Assembly: GCA_028284155.1 (NCBI GenBank)
Contig: JANQSF010000004.1
Coordinates: 1 to 38,277, forward strand
Source of the DNA: Phycisphaeraceae bacterium
GTDB taxonomy: Bacteria; Planctomycetota; Phycisphaerae; Phycisphaerales; Phycisphaeraceae
Direction: 5' to 3'
DNA: 38,277 nucleotides
Shown: positions 17,978 to 30,300 of the stretch, one piece after another
Layout: every line of letters starts with the position of its first letter
How positions within the stretch are numbered: the first letter of the stretch is position 1
Translations under genes and position numbers: made by a program
The notes under the pieces: generated by a model
Databases searched by the model: none
The model's input: only the letters and a program-made list of their open reading frames with translations
What the model was told of the DNA's origin: nothing

Positions 17978-18381
17978 GAGACAATCCGGAACGCGGATCA
18001 GTGCTCCAATTGTTACGACCGGGACATGCGAATCTTAATGCTTTGTGAATGGCAGAAGCGTCGATTAACGTCCAGATGCCTTGATCTGATCTGTGACCGC
18101 GCAGACGATCCGCGTGACTGGTCAGCACCTCTTGTGAAGCGAAGCACAGCGGCCCGATCAACCACTCGCCCGATCTGTTGCGATTGCCTGTCCCTTTGTT
18201 GCCACGCAGTTTTGCTGAAATGTCGATCCAAGCAACCTACTGCCCGGAACAATCGGGGAAAAGCTGCGATTCCATGCGAAAAACGCTGTTTGGGACTCCA
18301 GAATCTGGTAAGCTGCGCACTGTCTTGCCGACCCTGTCGGGTTCTAATTGGAAGTTGGTCTAGAGACGCTGGCGTTCTGCT
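17978..18381. other. Divergent intergenic region
   Basis: It separates the divergent PSD1 operon and giant gene. Short frames on both strands, including a 168-codon minus frame that overlaps the start of the giant gene, show no recognisable domain or signal peptide. It should hold promoters for both directions, but only the minus-strand one can be suggested from sequence. Confidence 0.5.
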
Positions 18382-18390
18382 AGGGGAGGT
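18382..18390 (+). promoter_or_regulatory. Strong ribosome binding site of the giant gene
   Basis: The purine-rich ggggaggtg contains GGAGG and ends 8 nt before the ATG at 18399. It follows the in-frame stop TAG at 18381-18383 (sharing two bases) and decides the start of the giant reading frame. Confidence 0.65.
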
Positions 18391-18398
18391 GTCGTGAG

Positions 18399-21300
18399 AT
18401 GGCGTGTACCAGTCGAAAGTTTCGGACTGTGCAAAGGGGGAGAGATCGGCGATATCCAGACAGGCTTTGCTCCCCGGGCGTGGCTCTTGGTCGGCGACGG
18501 CGACGTCGTTGTGATGCACGGCATCGATTGGAGTCCCTGGAGCAGCGCGTGCTGCTGGCGGGCGACTTCTTTACCGATGCCACAACCTTCGCAAACGACC
18601 CTCGCATTGTTACATTGAATACTGAAGACTTTGAGGGCCGGCCTCACTTGGACGACCTGACCGGCTTTGACTTCGCCGGCCTGTCGCTGCAAGAGACCGA
18701 CTCACCGTTCGCGCCGCCGACGGCTTTGGATGTCAGCGAGCCCGAGGCCGCCAACGTCACGGCGACCAGCGGCGACATCGTCGTCGAACCGCTCTCGGCC
18801 ACGCGGAGCGACGACGGACTGATCTTTCAATTCAGAAGGCCTGTGCGAGGCTTTGGTGTCGATGTGCTGCTCGAAGCGTTGACGCCGCCGACGGGTCATG
18901 TGCAGACGCACGACATCGATATCACCATCCTGGGCGTGGGCGGAGAACTTGACTCGACCACGCTTAATGTTTCGCCCGGCGTGGCCGGTGCGACTCAGTT
19001 CGTCGGCTACCTGTCAGACACGTTCGACGTCGCCGGATTCCGTGTCGATGAGATGGAGTTCGTTGAGAGTTTCGACCCAGGCGAAAGTGACGGCCAATCG
19101 ATCCCAGTGCGGGTCGCCTATGACACGGCGCGCGTCGCGCCCTACGAGCCGACCATCATCTGGGACGGTGACTCGGACGGCGACGGCGACGGCCTTAACT
19201 GGCACGACCCGCTGAACTGGAACCTCGACCGCGTGCCCAACAACACCGACGACGTGCTCATCGAGGAGCCGCCCATCTTTGGCGAGTCGATCACGCCCAG
19301 CAGCACCAACCCCGTGGTGCGGATCACGACGAACGTCAGCATCCGCAGCATGCAAAACGGCGGGATGATCCAACTGGCCGGCGGGTCGTTAGCCATCGCG
19401 GCGGATTCGACGACCGATCAGTTCGTGTGGAGCGCGGGCACGCTCAACGCCGCCGGACTGGTCAACACCGGGACGTTCACGATCAACGGCACGTCGGGCC
19501 AGACCTTGGCCGGCACATTGCGGAATCAGGGTTTCATGGTCTCGCGCGGCGTCGACGTCAATTTCAACAACGCGACGATCGAGAACCTGGCCGGCGGCGT
19601 GTTTGAGCTCGAAAGCGGACAGCTCGACGCCAACAGCGGTTTCTTCACTTTCATCAACCGTTCCGGCGCGACGTTCCGCAAGACGACGACGGCGGTCGCG
19701 ACGCTGGACGTGAACTTCACCGACGAGGACGGGTCGCTGTTCGAGGTGCAGGCCGGTCGGCTGGACATCCCACGCGCCGGCAGTTTCAACGGCACAGACT
19801 TTAATGTGGCGTTGGCCGGCCGCGTCCGGATCTACAACCAGAGCCACAACTTCAGCGGCAACATCACCGGCGTTGGTGGCGGGACGGTCGAACACTTTCA
19901 GAACGTGACGTGGAGTTTTGCGAACGGATCGACCATTGACTTTGCGCAGGGCATGTTCGTCTACACGAACGGGACGTTACACTTCGATGGTGCGGCGACA
20001 AACCTGGGATTCATCGACATCGCCGGCAGCATCAACCGCAGCCTGGTCGGAACGCTGGTCAACGAAGGCACGGTGATCCAGTCGTCCACGGGACAGACCT
20101 TTCTGAACAACGCGGCGGTGGTCAACGCCGACGGCGGGTTGTGGGAAATCCAACGCGGCACTTTCGATGCGGCGGGCAGCGTCTTCAATTTCTTCAACGA
20201 GGCCGGCGGGACGTTCCGCAAGACGTCGGCGGAGGTGGCGACGGCGGACGTGACGTTTACCAATGAGGCGGGCGGCCTCTTCGAGGTCACCGAGGGCCGA
20301 CTCGATTTCACGCGAAGCAGCACTTTCCACGATACGACGTTTGACGTGGCAGCAGGCGCGAGGCTGCGGCTCTTTAACCAAAGCTTCATGTTCACAGGCG
20401 CGACGGCCGGTATCGGCGGCGGGACGATCGAACACGTCCAGAATGTGACGTGGAGTTTTGCGACCGGTTCGACCATTGACTTCCCCGAGGGGATGTTTGT
20501 CTATACGAACGGGGCGTTGAGTTTCAATGGCGGGACAACGAACCTGGGCTTCATCAACATCTCCGGCAGCAACAACCGCAGCCTGGTCGGGACGCTGGTC
20601 AACGAAGGCACGGTGATCCAGTCGTCCACGGGGCAGACGTTTCTGAATAACGCGGCAGTGGTCAATGCCAACAGCGCGTTGTGGGAAATCCAGCGCGGCA
20701 CGCTCGATGCGACGGGCAGCGTATTCTCCTTTGTCAATCAGACAGGCGGGACGTTCCGCAAGACGTTGCCGGACGTGGCCACGGCCGACGTGACGTTCAC
20801 GAATGAGACGGGCGGCGTCTTCGAGGTCACCGAAGGCCGGCTCGATTTCACACGCACCAGCACGTTCCACGACACGACGTTCGATGTGGCGGCGGGCGCC
20901 AGGCTGCGTCTTTTCAACCTGGGCTACTCTTTCACGGGCGCGACGGCCGGTGTCGGTGGCGGGACGATCGAGCACGTCCAGAACGTGACGTGGAGTTTTG
21001 CGAACGGATCGACCATCGACTTCCCCGAAGGGATGTTTGTCTACACGAACGGGACGTTGCACTTCAATGGTTCGGCGACGAACCTTGGCTTCATCGACAT
21101 CGCCGGCAGCAACAACCGCAGCCTGATCGGGACACTGGTCAACGAAGGCACGGTGATCCAGTCGTCCACGGGGCAGACCTTCCTGAACAGCGCGGCGGTG
21201 GTCAATGCCGACGGTGCGTTGTGGGAACTCCAACGCGGCACGTTCGATGCGACGGGCAGCGTTTTCTCCTTTGACAATCAGGCCGGCGGGACGTTCCGCA

Positions 21301-24300
21301 AGACGTCGCCGGACGTGGCGACGGCGGACGTGACGTTCACGAATGAGACGGGCGGCGTCTTCGAGGTCGCCGAGGGGCGACTTGACTTCACGCGCTCGAG
21401 CACGTTCCACGATACGACGTTCGATGTGGCGGCGGGTGCCAGGCTGCGTCTCCTCAACCTGAACTACTCTTTCACGGGCGCGACGGCCGGCGTTGGTGGC
21501 GGGACGATCGAGCACGTCCAGAACGTGACGTGGAGTTTTGCGAACGGATCAACGATTGACTTCCCGGATGGGATGTTCGTCTACACGAACGGGACGTTGC
21601 ACTTCAATGGTTCGGCGACGAACCTTGGCTTCATCGACATCGCCGGCAACAACAACCGCAGCCTGGTCGGGACGTTGGTCAACGAAGGCACGGTGATCCA
21701 GTCGTCCACGGGGCAGACTTTCCTGAACAACGCGAACGTGACCAACGAGCCGGGCGGAGTCTACGACTTGCGGGCCGGCGTGCTCGACGCTGTCGGCAGC
21801 GTCTTTGGCTTCTTCAACCGCGGCCTGTTCAACAGCACGAGCGCGGGGACTAACACCGTCGACGTTACTTTCATCAACGAAGCCAACGGCCGCATCCAGG
21901 TCGACGACGGCACGCTGAACTTCACGCGTTCGCTGACGACGGCAGGTGAGGTGGTCGTCGGCTCCGGGGCCGACGCGGGCGTGCTCAACGCCCCGGGCAA
22001 CTACACACAGACGGCCGGCGTCACGACGCTGAACAACGGCCGAATCGTTGCCGGCAACGCCAACATCACCGGCGACCTGGAGGGTGAGGGCACGGTGCAG
22101 GCGACCAACACGACCGTCACCGGCCGACTCGATCCCGGGCTACCCGTCGATCCGCCGGGCGTGCCCGGCACACTCCGATTCACCGGTAATCTCATCATGA
22201 CGCCGACGAGCGTCTTCAATGCGCAGATCGCGGGCGTCGAGCCGGAGAACATCGACCTGCTGGAGGTCGTCGGCGGGGTCACACTCGACGGTGTGCTCAA
22301 TGTCGCGGTGATCGGCGGATTCGAGCCGAGCCAGGACAACGTCTCCCCGATTGTCACCTTCGCGTCGCGATCGCAGGACTTTGACGCAGTGAATGGGCTC
22401 AATTCCGTTCCCGGCGTGACGCTCGAAAAGGTGCTGAACGCCAACGACGTGTCGATCGTGGCCGTCAGCGCGCCGATCAACAACCCGCCCGACGCCGTCG
22501 ACGACGACGTGCAACTGGATGAAGACACCGACGCGACGTTCAACGTCCTGACGAACGACGCCGACCCCGATGGCGACGACATCGTCATCATCGCCGTGAC
22601 CGAACCGGCCAACGGTCAACTGATCGACAACGGGAGCGGTTCGTTCACGTATACGCCGGACCTCAACTTCTTCGGCTCGGACAGTTTCACCTACACGATC
22701 AGCGACCGTCGCGGCGGTGAAGACACGGCGACGGTTAACATCACCGTTGATCCGGTGAACGACCCGCCGACGAACGCCCGCGCGTTCACACCCGGACGAG
22801 CCCTGGAGTTCGACAAGGCCGACGACCTCGTCAACGCGGGGAATGACGTGAGCCTGGACCTGACCACGGCCGTGACCATCGCCGCGTGGATTCGGCCGGA
22901 CACCGGTGGCGGCTTCCCGAAGGTCTTGTCGAAGTGGTCCGGCAGCGGCGGGAATGAACTGTACCAACTCGGCGTCGAGGGGACGCGGTTGTTTGCCGAG
23001 GTGACGACCACGGCCGGCAACCGACGACGCGAAACGGCGACCGGTGTCGTGACGCTCGGTGAATTGCAGCACGCGGCGATGACCTACGACAGTGCCAACT
23101 CGACGATGCGCATCTTCCTCAACGGCGACCTGGTTCAGGAATGGACCAACGTCAGCGGGACGATCCTGACGTCGACCGAACCTGTCCTGATTGGCGCCAA
23201 GGCGAACCCCAACCCTGTTCAGTTTTTCGACGGCCTCATCGACGAGGTCCAACTGTGGGGCGTCGCGCGTACGCCGGAACAAGTCAAGGCCGACATGAAC
23301 CGCGCCCTGCCCGGCGGCGAGCCGGGGTTGGTCGGTTACTGGCGGTTTGAAGAGGGTGCGGGCGGGACGGCGTTCGACCGTTCCGGTAATGGCAACCACG
23401 GGTCGCTTGGCGGCGGCAATGTCGATGCGATTCCGACTTTCGTCGCGTCCGACGCGCCGGTCTTCAACGCGGTCACCACCGATATCGACACCGATGTCGC
23501 GATCACGCTGAGCGCCGATGACGTCGACGACACGACGCTGACGCACACCGTCACGTCACTGCCCGACCAGGGCACGCTCTTCCAAACGGCCGACGGCGTC
23601 ACGCGCGGCGCGGTGATCGACACGCTCGGCACGGCCGTGACCGATCCGATGGGCCGGGTCATTTTCGCCCCAGACGCCGGCGAGGTCGGCGTGCCGTACA
23701 CGAGTTTCACCTTCGTCACCAACGACGGCGACGCCGACTCGAACGAGCCGACCGTCGTGATCGACGTGGTGACGAACAACCAAGCCCCGACGCCGGTGGA
23801 CGACACCGCCTCGACCAGCGAAGACGTGCCGGTGACTGTCCCGGTGTTGACCAACGACACCGACCCGGACCTGGACATGCTCACCGTCGCGAGCTTCACG
23901 CAGCCGGCTAACGGCACGGTCAGCGACGACGACGGCGACGGGATGCTGACCTATACGCCCGACGCCGACTTCAACGGCGTCGACACGTTCACCTACATCG
24001 CCGACGACGGGCGCGGCGGACTCGCGCCGGCGATGGTCACCGTGACCGTCACGCCGGTCAACGATCGGCCGACCGCCGCGTCGGCCACGGTGAACGTCGC
24101 CGAGGAAACCGCCACGGCGATCACGCTCGGCGGCGACGACGTGGACGGCGACGCGATCACCGCGCGCATCGTGTCGCTGCCCGTGAACGGTCAACTGTTC
24201 CAGACGGCCGACGGCGTCACGCCCGGCGACCCGATCGACGCGGTCGACACGGCCGTGACCGACGCGCAGCGGCGCGTGATCTATCAGCCCGACCCCGGCG

Positions 24301-27300
24301 TGGGCGACGGGTTCGACACATTCGACTTCGTCACCGACGACACGCAACTCGACTCGCTGACGGCGACGATCACGGTCGACGTGTTCGCGGCGATCCCGCC
24401 CGTCGTGACAACCAGTTCCATCACGCCCGGCGACGTGCTGCCGATCGGGGCGTTGGTCTACACCGCGACTTTCAGCGAGGAATTGGCCGTCGGCGGACTC
24501 AACGCCAACGACGTGTCGCTGGTCGACGGTGTCAGCGGTGCGGCCTTTACCGCCGACGGGTTCAACTACGACCCGGGCACGTCGACATTGACGCTCAACT
24601 ACAACGACCTGCCGGAGGGCGCGTACACGCTCACGCTCAACAGCGGGTCGAACGCGTTCCGCGACACGGACGGCCTGGCGCTTGACGGTGCCCCGGGTTT
24701 CCCGCTGCCGTCCGGCGACGGAACGTTCGGCGACGACTTCGACGTCACATTCAACCTCGACGCCGACACGACGCCGTTCCCCGTCCCGCTGGATGGCAAG
24801 ACGCCGCTGGGTTCGCTCGTGTACGACCCGCCGACGACCGGCGTGTTCCACGCCGTGGGCGACGTCGACCGTTACACGCTTTCACTCGACGCCGATCAGC
24901 AACTGACCGTGCTGCTCGAACCGTTGGACCCGAGCGTGCAGGCGCGCGTCACGCTGTTGGACACGACCGATACGCCGATCGGCACCATTGACGGCGCGAC
25001 CGGGGCGCTGACCGCGCTGCAATCGCTGGCCATCGGGACGGAAGGCCAATACACGATCGAGGTCGAGGGCTTGGCCGGCGCGGGCGGCTACCGACTCAGC
25101 GTGTTGTTGAACGCCCTGGCAGAACAGGAGTCGGTCACGGGCGTGACGAACAACGTGATCGGTGACGCCGAACCGATCGGCGGGTCGAGTCGAGCATTGG
25201 CCGCCTTGGCGGACCGTCTAGCGGTCGCAGGCTCGATCGATGGTGACAACGACTTCTACAGCTTTGACCTCACGGCGGGGCAGACGGCGACGATCGTCGC
25301 CGCGTCGGACAACGGCATGGTCAACGTCGAGTTGTTAGATAGTGCGGGCGACACGCTGGCGCTGGGCGACGCGTCCGCGACGAACGCGGACAGCGCGATC
25401 CACGCGTTTGTCGCCGACGCGACGGGGACGCTCAGCGTCCGTGTGTCAGGCGACGATGGCGCGGACTATCGCTTGGTCGTGACACGCGGCGCGGACTTTT
25501 CATTGGCCAACAACTTCGCCGCCGGCGATGCGCAGGATCTCAGCGCGTCGAACGTCGTGTTCGGCGCGCTCGACGCGGGCGCGCCCGCGAACGCCGAGCA
25601 CTTCCTGTTCGCCGCAAACGCCGGCGACACACTCATGCTCACGACAACCACGCCCGGCGACGGGGCCGGCGAGCCAGTCAACACCCTCGACCCGCGTCTC
25701 GAGTTGTTCGACCCGGCGGGCGTGCCGGTCGCCGTCAGCGACAACGACGCGCCGGACGGCCGCAACGCGCTGATCGGCTACACCGTTCCCGCCGGCGAGG
25801 GCGGCGCGTACCGCGTCGTCGTCGCGTCGCAGGCCGGGGCAGGTGACTACACGTTGAACATCGAAGGCGCGACCGGCGGCCTGATTGACGACCCGCCGGT
25901 CGTCGTCGCAACGTCGCCGATCGACGGCGCGGTGCTGGGCGGCGCGCCGGCTTCGGTCGAACTGACGTTCGACGAGTCGATCCGAATCAACTCGGTCGAT
26001 GCGGGCGACCTGACGTTGGACGACGGCGCGACGGTGACCGGGGTCGAGATCGTCGATGCCGACACCGTGCGGTTCCTGCTCAACGTCCCCGCTGTCGAGG
26101 GCGCCGTTACGTACACGCTCGCGGCCGACGCGATCAACGACCTGCAGGGTCAGGGCAACGACGCCTTCACCGGGTCGTTTGTGGTCGACCTCAGCGGCCC
26201 GCGCGTTGTGGCGCAGGATCCGGCAGCCGACACGTCCGCGCCGTTTGACACACTTGTATTCACCTTCAACGAAGTGTTGACCGCAGCGACAGTCAACTTG
26301 ACGGACGTTGCGTCGTTCACCGGCCCAAGCGGCGTCGACTTGCTCGGCGCGGTCAACGGTGTCGTCGCGTCGGGCGATCAGGTCACGGTGACGTTCAGCC
26401 CGCAGGTCGTGGCTGGGACGTACATACTCGTGATCGGTCCGGGAATCGCCGACACACAGGGCAACCTGATGGATCAGGACGGCGACGGCGTCGTCGGCGA
26501 GGCGGGCGAGGACGCTTACACCGCGACGGTGCAGGTGCGATCGCCCGACCTGACGGTGCAGTCGATCTCCTTTGACGCGTCGGTCAAGCAGTTCGGCGTG
26601 CCGTTCGACGTCACGTACATCGTCGAGAACATCGGCGACGACCCGGCCGGGCTGGGCTGGTCGGACCAGGTCTACTTCTCGACCGACAACGTGCTGGACG
26701 CCGGCGACACGTTGTTGTCGACGGTCGTGGTCGACAACGGCGACCTGCCGATCGCGCCGGGCGGGACGTACATGCGCACGGCGAACGTGACCGTGCCATT
26801 GACCGGCGACTCGGCCGCGGGGTCGTTCTTCATCCTGGTGCTGACCGACTCGGCCGACGAGCAGTTCGAGACGGACGAGACGAACAACACGGCGGCGCAG
26901 TCGGTCACACTCGACCTGCCGCCGCTGCCCGATTACGTCGTCAGCCAGTTTGACGCGCTGACAGCACAGCCGGTCATCGGCAACCCGGCGATGGTCACAT
27001 TGCAGTGGACCGTTCAGAATGTCGGCGCGGGCACGGCGTTGGTTCAGACGGCGGTCGATCAGGTCGTGTTCAGCCCGAACGCGACGCTGGGCGACGGCGA
27101 CGACGTGAACCTCGCCGCGCTGACGCGGCCGGCCCAGATCGTGCCGTCCGACTCGGCGCAGTTCACGCTCGACGTGACGCTGCCGACCGATCTGGACGGC
27201 ACGTTCAATCTGTTCGTCATCGCCGACGCGGCAGGTGCGACGGGGCAGGTCGTCGAGAGTGACGAGACGAATAACGCCTCGGCCGGTGCGACGGTTGAGG

Positions 27301-30300
27301 TGATGACGCCGTTCGCCGATTTCGAGGTCGAGGTCGTGACGGCGCCGTTGGCTGCGGAGAGTGGCGACACGATCGAGGTGACCTACCGCGTGCGTAACGC
27401 GGGCAACGCCGCGCCAAACGGCACCTGGCTCGACCGCGTCTACCTCTCGACGGACGACACGCTCGACGGCGGCGACCTGCTGCTGGATTCGCTGTCGCAG
27501 TTCAACGGCGTCGCGCCGGGCGACAGTTACACGGTCATGGCCGACGCCACGATCCCGTTCACCGTTGTGGGCGACTTCTTCGTGCTCGTGTCGGCTGACG
27601 ACTCGGACGTCGTGTTCGAACAAGGCGCGGAGTTGAACGTCGGCCGGTCGCTACAGATGATCAGCGTCACACGACCGCCGCTGCCCGACCTGGTGGTCAC
27701 GCAGGTCACGCCGCCGACCGATGGGCAGCCGGGCGAGACCGTCTCGCTGTCGTTCACGATCCGCAACGACGGCGACGCGCCAGCGCCGCCTTCGTGGGTC
27801 GATGGCGTTTACCTCTCGGCCGACGGCCTGTTGGGCGGTGCGACACTGCTGGCAGGCGTGCCGCGCGACACAGCCTTGGCGGTGGGCGAGTCGTTCACGG
27901 TGAACCTTGACGTGACGATCCCCTCAGTCGATGACGGCAGCTACCAGATCGTTGTCAACACCGACGATGCCAACCAGGTTTTCGAGTTCGATAACGAAGA
28001 CAATAACACGCTGGCGTCTGCGGCATTCACGATCGGCCATCCCGACCTGACGCCAACTATCAACTCGTTGCCCGCGTCGGCGACGTCGGGCGATGTCGTG
28101 CCGCTCGAGTTGGTGATCGAGAACACCGGTACAGACGACGTGCTCAACGACTGGGCCGACCGCGTTTATCTGTCCTCCGACGCGACGCTCGACGCCGGCG
28201 ACACGCTGTTGACGACACTGAACCGCTCGGCCCCGTTGCCAGTCGGCGGGACGATCAGCGAGACCGTCAACGTGACTCTGCCGATCGAGCGGTCCGGGCC
28301 GTTGTTCGTCCTGCTGGTGACGGACGACGGCGACACGGTCATCGAACGTGCCGGCGAGGCGGACAACGTCGTCGGCGCCGCGATCGACGTTGCGCTGGCG
28401 CCGTACGCCGACTTGGAAGTTAGCAACGTCACCGCGCCGCAGCGGGTCATCGGGGACCCAGCCCGCGCGACCATCGAGTGGACGGTAACCAACGTCGGCA
28501 CGGGCCGCGGTTTCACGGACGCCTGGAACGACGTGGTTGTCCTCTCGAGCGACGATGTGTTCGGCAACGGCGACGACATCGTCGTCGCGACGGTCCCGCA
28601 CACAACAGGTCTCGACCTGAACGACAGCTACATGCGGTCGGTGCAGGTCATCCTGCCGCCGGAGTTGAACAGCCGGCGACACGTTTTCGTTCAGGCCGAC
28701 GGCGACGGCGTCTTGTTCGAGAACAGTCTGGAGGCGAACAACATCGCCGAGGCGGGCAACACGCTCGACGTGCTGACCCGGCCTTACTCGGACATCGTGG
28801 TCACGTCGGTGACGGCCGTGACGCCGGTCAATTCCGGGGAGGCGCTCGAAGTGACGTTCGTTGTCGAGAACCAGGGCATCGGCACGACCACGTCGGCGAC
28901 GTGGACCGACCGCGTGCGCCTCACGACCAATCCGAACGGTTCGGGCGTCGTGCTGACGCAGAACGAGAGCCACATCGGGCCGCTGACGCCCGGTGGCAGC
29001 TACACGCGCACCGTGCTCGTGCCGATCCCGATCGACCTGTCGGGCACGTTCTATGTGTCGGTGACGGGCGGCGTCGGCGCGGGGTTCGAGTTCCTGTTCG
29101 GCAACAACAACACGACGGTCTCCGACGCGGTCGAGGTCATTCTGTCTGCCGCGCCGGACCTGGTCGTGACCGACATCACCGCGCCGACCGCGGCGCAGGC
29201 GGGGCAGCGCATCGACGTTGCCTGGACCGTCCAGAACACCGGACCGGGCGACGCGAACGGGCAGTGGACGGACCGCATCTTCCTTGAAGATGTGAGCAAC
29301 CCGAACAACCGCATCACGCTTGGGTCGTTCGCGTACAACACGCCCGTGCCGTCCGGCACGACGTACATGCGGCAGGAGCAGGTGACGCTGCCGGCCAGGA
29401 CGCAGGGCGTGTTCCGCGTGGTCGTGACGACCGATGTCGGCGAGCGGCTGTTCGAGGCAGACGGCGAGGGCAACAACACACTGCTCGATGACGAGGCGTT
29501 GGTGCTTTCACTTCCGCCGCGCCCCGATCTGCAGATTCAGTCGATCGTCGCGCCGGACCGGGTCGTGGCCGGCGGGGCGGTCGCGCTGGAATACACCGTC
29601 ATCAACCAGGGCAACGCGCCGACCACGCCGGGCACGTGGAAAGACCTGGTCTACCTGTCGCTGGACAACCGCATCGACTCGGGCGACACGCTGATCGCTT
29701 CGCCGGACAACGAGGCGTCGCTGGCGCCGGGCGAGAGCTACCGCAACACGGTCACGGGCGTGAACATCCCGGGCTATTTCCGCGGCCCGGTGTTCCTGAT
29801 CGTGCGCACCGACGGCACGGGACGCGTCGACGAGTTCCCCAACGAGTCGAACAACACGATCTCTCACGAGTTGAACGTCGACATCACGCTCGAGCCGCCG
29901 GCCGACCTGGTCACGTTGGAGGTCAACGGGCCCGACCTGGCGCTGGACCGCGACGTGGTCAGCCTGTTCTACCGGATCGAGAACCGCGGCGCGGGCGTGA
30001 CGAACCGTGGTTCGTGGTCGACCAGCGTTTGGCTGACGCGCAACCTGGACAAACCGCGGCCAACAACGACCGATTTCGGCAGCGGCGAGGTCGTGCCGGA
30101 AGACATCCTCATCGCCACGTTCAATGAGAACGGACCGCTGGAGGTCGGGCAGAGCATCCAACGCAACATCAACGTCCGCTTGCCCGACCTGGAGAAGTTC
30201 TTCGACGACCAGGGCCTGGAATTCGACGGCGGCGACTTTTTCCTGACCGTCTGGACCAACCCGTTTGGGCAGGTGCTCGAAGACGACACCAGCGACAACC

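Noticed and set aside
18013..18519. 168-codon minus-strand frame in the divergent intergenic region
   Set aside because: It overlaps the well-supported start of the giant gene and has no recognisable domain.
19389..24851. Long minus-strand frames opposite the giant gene (e.g. 19977-21515, 22140-23546, 23556-24851)
   Set aside because: They are antisense to a frame with clear domain structure, are Arg/Val/Asp-rich low-complexity, repeat with the 540-bp units, and show no family motif. They arise because the GC-rich sense gene rarely uses TTA, CTA and TCA codons.
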